NCBI GenBank assembly: GCA_025929895.1
Contig: JAICPI010000019.1
Coordinates: 1 to 43,887, forward strand
Length of the DNA: 43,887 bases
Direction: 5' to 3'
DNA from: Thermoleophilia bacterium
GTDB taxonomy: Bacteria; Actinomycetota; Thermoleophilia; Gaiellales; Gaiellaceae
Below the pieces are notes generated by a model. It did no database searches. It was not told the origin of the DNA and worked only from the letters and a program-made list of their open reading frames with translations. This document shows, one piece after another, positions 40,356-43,887 of this stretch. The translations under genes and the position numbers were made by a program. How positions within the stretch are numbered: the stretch's first letter is position 1; each line of letters begins with the position of its first letter.

Positions 40356-42107
40356 CTACGTGCAGGCGTTTCGGCGCGAGGCCGTGTTGTTCGCCTCGTC
40401 AGACTCGCGGACCGCGTTCGTGCGATCGACGATCGCGGAGTACACGCCGACCCGGCACGTCGACCACGAGAACGTCGCCGCTGCGCCGGGCGCGAGGCTC
40501 GGGACGGCGAACGTGCCCACCAGCGTGATCGTCAACGTCGACGGGCCCGCGGTCGCAGCCCCGCGGTTCGCGACCGTGATCGTGTTCCTCACGAACGCAG
40601 CGACGTAAAGGTCGGGCAGGAGCTCGAAGACGCTCCAGCCGTGCGTCGCCGCGCCGCTCGTGTTCCCGGCCCGATCCGTCGCTCGCACCGCGAAAGTGTG
40701 CGACCCGACCGCGAGCGACCCGTACGACGCAGGGCTCGTGCACGCGGCCTCGGGACCGCCGTCCAGGGAGCACCTGAACGTCACGCCGTCCTCGTTCGCC
40801 GAGAACGAGAAGCTCGCGCTCGTCTCGCTCGTGCTCGCGGCCGGCGCCGAGTCGATCCGCACCTTCGGCGCCCTGGTGTCGGGTGGCGGCTGCGGCACAG
40901 CGGGCGGGGTCGTGGCCGGCGGCGGCTTCGGCGGCTTCGGCTTCGGCGTTGCCAGGATCGGTGACAGCGCCTGCTCGGGCCCGGGCTTCGCCTCCTGCGG
41001 CTCGACTGCGGTCGTCGTCTTGGCAATCTCGGTTGCCTGTTGCTTCTTCGCCTTCTGCTTCGGCGGGGGCTGCCCGGCCTTCGCGGTCGTCGTCACCGGA
41101 AGCGACTCGGCCACGGTCGCCGCCGGATCCGTCGCCTCGACCGTCGTCGCGGCGCCGGGACCTCGCGCCGCCGGCCTCGGCTCGTCTCCGCCGCCGCGGG
41201 CGAGCACGCCGATCGCGACCCCGCCGCCGGTGAGGAGCGCGACGGCTGCCGCGGCGACGATCGCGAGCGACCGTCGCGCGAACCGCCCGGTGCGGGTCCA
41301 GTAGCCGACCTCGTCCAGTCGCTGCTCGACGGCGGCGCGCGCCTCGTCCGCCTCGAGCAGGAACGGGAGCAGGCTGCGGTAGCGGCGTGAGGCCTCCTGC
41401 ATCTCCGCGAGGGCGGACTGGCAGCGTTCGCAGCCCTCGAGGTGCGCAAGCGTCTCGTCGCGGCGCATGCCCTTGAGTTGTCCGTCGAGGTGCGCCGCCA
41501 GCTCCGGGAGGAATCGGCGGCACTCTTCGGGAAGCCGCTCGGGGTCGACCTGCGCGAGCCGCAGCTCTGTGCGCAGGCTCTCCCGCGCGCGGAAGATCAA
41601 CTGCGCGACGGCGTTCTCCTTCATCCCCACGAGCTCGCCGATCTCGGCGTACGAACGGTCCTCGAGCTCGCGGAGCGCCAGGACGAGCCGCTGGCGAGGC
41701 TGGAGCCGGGCGTTCGCGACGCGGACCTCCTCCTGCTGGCGCGTCAGCAGCGTCCGGCGCTCGGGGTCGTCCTCGATCGGCATCGGTGCCGACGGCTCCG
41801 GCACCTCTGCCACCGGGCGCTGGCGCTTCCCGCGCTCGACCTGCTTGAGGAACAGGTTCCGCAGCGTGGTGAAGAGGTAGGCCCCGACGTCGGCGGTGTC
41901 CGGGTCGAGCTTGTCGAGTCGCGGCACGGCGCGGACGAACGTCTCCTGCACGAGATCCTCCGCGTCGTGCACGTTGCCGGCCAGCCGGTACGCGAACGCG
42001 CGGAGCCGCGGCTGGTAGACGCCGTAGAGCTCCTCCCACGCCTCGCGCTCGCGCGCGCGGAGGAGGAGGAGGAGCTCGGTGTCAGGCGCTCGGGCGACCG
42101 TCGCCAT
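40356..42107 (-). CDS. ECF sigma factor fused to a zinc anti-sigma domain, a transmembrane helix and an extracellular Ig/CARDB-like region
   Basis: 583 residues. ECF sigma region 2 (about 24-95; NVHDAEDLVQETFVRA) and region 4 (about 135-182; LQPRQRLVLALRELEDRSYAEIGELVG) come first. They are followed in the same chain by a zinc anti-sigma motif C196-x25-H222-x3-C226-x2-C229. One hydrophobic helix (279-302), a Pro/Lys/Ala-rich spacer (305-410), an Ig-like segment (411-495; DGVTFRCSLDGGP, FAVRATDRAGNTSG) and a CARDB-like C-terminus (498-580; RNTITVANRGAATAGPST, NAVRESDEANNT) complete it. Predicted behaviour: sigma domain held at the membrane and freed by proteolysis or conformational change. The ATG at 42107 overlaps the small gene upstream by 26 bases. 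ECF proteins with C-terminal membrane extensions are known in actinobacteria. Confidence 0.87.
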   Translation of the reverse strand: MATVARAPDTELLLLLRAREREAWEELYGVYQPRLRAFAYRLAGNVHDAEDLVQETFVRAVPRLDKLDPDTADVGAYLFTTLRNLFLKQVERGKRQRPVAEVPEPSAPMPIEDDPERRTLLTRQQEEVRVANARLQPRQRLVLALRELEDRSYAEIGELVGMKENAVAQLIFRARESLRTELRLAQVDPERLPEECRRFLPELAAHLDGQLKGMRRDETLAHLEGCERCQSALAEMQEASRRYRSLLPFLLEADEARAAVEQRLDEVGYWTRTGRFARRSLAIVAAAAVALLTGGGVAIGVLARGGGDEPRPAARGPGAATTVEATDPAATVAESLPVTTTAKAGQPPPKQKAKKQQATEIAKTTTAVEPQEAKPGPEQALSPILATPKPKPPKPPPATTPPAVPQPPPDTRAPKVRIDSAPAASTSETSASFSFSANEDGVTFRCSLDGGPEAACTSPASYGSLAVGSHTFAVRATDRAGNTSGAATHGWSVFELLPDLYVAAFVRNTITVANRGAATAGPSTLTITLVGTFAVPSLAPGAAATFSWSTCRVGVYSAIVDRTNAVRESDEANNTASRRNACT

Positions 42108-42255
42108 CGTCAGAGTCTAGGACGGTGCGCGACGCGAGATACTCGGCGAAGGCTGCGTGGTTCGCGAGCGACCGCTCGATCGCGGCGATCCCCTCGGCGG
42201 CCCAGTCCGCGACCCACGCTTCGTCGACGCTGATCGTCGTGTCGAGCTCGTTCAT
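42082..42255 (-). CDS. Small 57-residue acidic protein between the secreted protein and the sigma factor
   Basis: ATG at 42255 preceded by AGGAGG (42267-42262) with a six-base spacer, the best ribosome site noticed in the window. The protein starts MNELDTTISVDEAWVADW and continues with an amphipathic, Ala-rich helix-like stretch (GIAAIERSLANHAAFAEYLASR) before an acidic tail; 57 residues, no membrane segment, no Cys. The stop lies 26 bases inside the sigma gene, and the start is 10 bases past the stop of the secreted-protein gene, so all three look like one transcript. I recognise no family. It could be a modulator of the sigma protein or a translational-coupling leader. Confidence 0.65.
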   Translation of the reverse strand: MNELDTTISVDEAWVADWAAEGIAAIERSLANHAAFAEYLASRTVLDSDDGDGRPSA

Positions 42256-42265
42256 CCCGCACCTC

Positions 42266-43507
42266 CTAGGGCCAGTCGACGTCGACGTCGACGGTCGCGA
42301 GGACGAGGAACTTGACGTAGTGCTGCGTGGTCGAGAAGACGACGTAGGCGTCGTGCCCGGCCGGCTGCTGCACGCCCGTGCCGTACCAGCCGGGGAGGGC
42401 GCCGCCGCCGAGCAGCTGCGTGAGCTTGTACACGCCGCCGGCCCGCGCGTCGTGGATCGCCTCCGGCGGGCTCGCCTCGACGGGGCAGTTCTTCATCAGC
42501 ACGGTGTCGCACTCCTGGGCGTTGACGAAGATCCGGAGCTCCGGGTTCCCGTTGGCCGAGGTGCGGTGGTAGACGCCGGGCCGTCCTGCGCCGTTCAGCT
42601 TCGCGTTCACGGTCGAGCCGGATTTGATCTTCTGGAACCCCTGGGCGCCGAGCGGCTGCCCGCCGCCCCAGTACCCGAAGCGGAGCTCGCCCTTGCCGTG
42701 CTTGTCGCCGTCGCTCAGGACCTTGAGCTTGTGGATGGTCACGAGCACGCTCGCCTGCACCGTCTTGAAGGTGCCTTGCCGGATCGACTGCCGGCCCTCG
42801 CGGTCGGTGGCGCGGACGACGACGTGGTAGCGGCGCCCGTAGTCGAGCCCGCCGAACTGCGTCTGCCAGCTCCGCACGTAGCCGGGGCTCTGCTGCGTCG
42901 AGACGACGTGGTTGCCGGCGGCGTCACGCGCGAGCGAGACGTGGATCCGCGCGTCCACCGCGGTGCGGAACTCGGCATTCGCGATCGTGGCCGCCGGCTT
43001 CGACTGCGTGAAGAGCGCCTTCTGGATGCACTCAGCGGCACAGCCGGCGCCCGAGCTGAGGCCCCCGATCCCGCCGGCCTGGCCGGTCGTCTGCACGGGC
43101 TTCGTCTTGAACGTGCCCTTCTGCGACGCCTTCCTTCCCTGGAGGTCGGTCGCCCACACGACGATCGAATAGGTCGTGTCCGGCTCGAGGTTCTGGAAGC
43201 GGGCGATCTTGAGCGGCGCGAACGCCGAGATCGAGACCGTCCGCGTCTGGTTCAGCGCGAGGCCGCCGAGCGATCCCTGGGCGCCCTGCGGGGTCACGTG
43301 CACCTTCAGGTGCGCGAGGACCATCGTCTTCAGCACGACCTTGGCGCTCGAGGCGGTGACCGTGACCGCGGCCTTCGAGATGCACTGAACGGCGCAGCCC
43401 GAGCCGGCCGAGTAGCCGGGGTCGGCCGAGGCCGTGGCGGTCGCCAGCGAGAGCGTCGCCAAGAGCGCGGCGCCGATCGACCTGAGGAGGGTGGAGATAC
43501 GGGTCAT
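42266..43507 (-). CDS. Secreted protein with two duplicated CxxxC / fibronectin-III-like modules
   Basis: 413 residues. Signal peptide about 1-28 (LLRSIGAALLATLSLATATASA). Two homologous modules follow (about 35-140 and 150-255). Each begins with G(S/A)GCAxxCI(S/Q)KA, a CxxxC pair, and ends in a beta-rich unit reading Y(S/H)(I/V)VVxATDxxGRxSxxxGTFKT, a fibronectin-III/Ig-like closing strand. A different C-terminal domain (about 256-413) contains CDTVLMKNC and ends VDVDVDWP. Likely an exported, extracellular or surface protein. AAGGAG lies seven bases before the ATG. First gene of a probable operon with the small protein and the membrane sigma fusion, so it may be that sensor's partner. Confidence 0.75.
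   Translation of the reverse strand: MTRISTLLRSIGAALLATLSLATATASADPGYSAGSGCAVQCISKAAVTVTASSAKVVLKTMVLAHLKVHVTPQGAQGSLGGLALNQTRTVSISAFAPLKIARFQNLEPDTTYSIVVWATDLQGRKASQKGTFKTKPVQTTGQAGGIGGLSSGAGCAAECIQKALFTQSKPAATIANAEFRTAVDARIHVSLARDAAGNHVVSTQQSPGYVRSWQTQFGGLDYGRRYHVVVRATDREGRQSIRQGTFKTVQASVLVTIHKLKVLSDGDKHGKGELRFGYWGGGQPLGAQGFQKIKSGSTVNAKLNGAGRPGVYHRTSANGNPELRIFVNAQECDTVLMKNCPVEASPPEAIHDARAGGVYKLTQLLGGGALPGWYGTGVQQPAGHDAYVVFSTTQHYVKFLVLATVDVDVDWP
42275..42292. repeat. (GTCGAC)x3 perfect 18-bp palindrome at the end of the secreted-protein gene
   Basis: Three uninterrupted copies of GTCGAC, encoding the alternating Val-Asp tail six bases before the stop codon. The palindrome could fold into a hairpin between the first and second genes of the operon, or may simply reflect the Val-Asp coding pattern. 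Confidence 0.6.
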
Positions 43508-43592
43508 CGTGGTGCTCCTTTCGCGTGGCGGCGGATCCGTTTTCCGCCTGGTGCGAGGAGAACCCGGTGACGGCCCGTTCCTTACGCGCCTG
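43508..43592. other. 85-bp gap between the thermonuclease-like gene and the secreted-protein gene
   Basis: Contains the AAGGAG ribosome site of the downstream gene near 43515-43520. No convincing -35/-10 pair, hairpin or gene was found in the rest. Confidence 0.4.
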
Positions 43593-43887
43593 CTAGCCCT
43601 CGCAGCCGATCCCGTCCCGGTCCCCGTCGAAGCCGTGGGGATCGGGGCTCGCGACCGTGTGGACGACCCGGAAGCGGCGTTGGCCGATCTGGCCGCAGTC
43701 GAGGTCGGGCGGCGGGGGCGGGATGCAGACGTCCGGGTACGAGGCGGCGCAGCTCGCCGACGGAGGCACGACCGGGAGCGCCGGGGAGTGCGAGTGGCAG
43801 GCTCCGTGCAGACCCCTGCTCGCGCCGAGGGCGGCCGCGGCGGCGGCCTCGTACCCGCGCTGCCGCGCGAAGCGGCGACGCGTCTCG
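43593..43887 (-). CDS. C-terminal part of a thermonuclease/Excalibur-like secreted protein (runs off the right edge)
   Basis: Open frame from the window edge (first full codon at 43886) to TAG at 43595-43593, 97 residues visible. It begins with an Arg/Ala-rich helix and SRGLHGAC, like the end of a staphylococcal-nuclease domain. Then comes a linker and the tail SYPDVCIPPPPPDLDC, ending DPHGFDGDRDGIGCEG, an Excalibur-type calcium-binding motif (DxDxDGxxCE). This tail commonly closes actinobacterial secreted thermonuclease-like proteins. The start and catalytic part lie outside the window. Confidence 0.75.
   Translation of the reverse strand, partial: ETRRRFARQRGYEAAAAAALGASRGLHGACHSHSPALPVVPPSASCAASYPDVCIPPPPPDLDCGQIGQRRFRVVHTVASPDPHGFDGDRDGIGCEG

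Overview
The window is GC-rich DNA (roughly 70 % G+C by eye) packed with short-spaced and overlapping genes. Many genes start at GTG, several promoters look leaderless, and two genes encode cyclase/NTPase/repeat regulators. This fits a high-GC actinobacterium, most likely a deep-branching class such as Thermoleophilia. That placement is inferred from style and gene families, not from a marker gene. No rRNA, tRNA, CRISPR array, insertion sequence or phage gene was seen, and no gene-free stretch exceeds 300 bases.

Layout. (1) 121-5164, plus strand: livHMGF-type ABC importer genes (no binding protein in the window), overlapping a class V aminotransferase gene. (2) 12420-5161, minus strand: a seven-gene operon running FAD, 2Fe-2S and Mo subunits of a CO-dehydrogenase-like hydroxylase, a CoxG-like protein, an aldo/keto reductase, an ornithine-cyclodeaminase-family imine reductase and a threonine-dehydratase-family PLP enzyme. 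It converges on block 1, and the two blocks share the stop tetranucleotide CTAG. (3) 12468-20159: two paralogous cyclase-domain/NTPase regulators flanking a methyltransferase and a DHA2 drug-exporter gene. (4) 20259-25348: a TetR regulator with a quinone oxidoreductase, a repeat operator and divergent alpha/beta hydrolase plus OLD-type nuclease genes, then a beta-propeller lipoprotein. (5) 25424-37508: a purine-catabolic island. It holds a purine permease, an allantoate-type amidohydrolase, a DUF3830 protein, membrane urate oxidase PuuD, OHCU decarboxylase, HIU hydrolase, an 8-oxoguanine/guanine-type deaminase, adenine deaminase, and a divergent three-subunit xanthine dehydrogenase. A CsaA-like gene and a GlsB-like gene are embedded in it. 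(6) 37509-40354: a CDF metal transporter and a GT-C-like membrane protein. (7) 43507-40356, minus strand: a secreted duplicated-module protein, a 57-residue small protein and an ECF sigma factor fused to a zinc anti-sigma domain, a membrane helix and an extracellular Ig/CARDB-like region. The C-terminal end of a thermonuclease-like protein lies at the right edge.

How the parts work together. Block 5 encodes adenine/guanine/8-oxoguanine to xanthine, urate, HIU, OHCU and allantoin, plus allantoate hydrolysis; allantoinase is the visible gap. Blocks 1 and 2 look like uptake and catabolism of an unidentified nitrogenous compound. The dehydratase and OCD-family enzymes may act in sequence through an imine, as their families do in hydroxyaspartate metabolism. 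The two most unusual items are that uncharacterised Mo-hydroxylase/imine operon and the one-protein sigma/anti-sigma transmembrane sensor with its two upstream partner genes.
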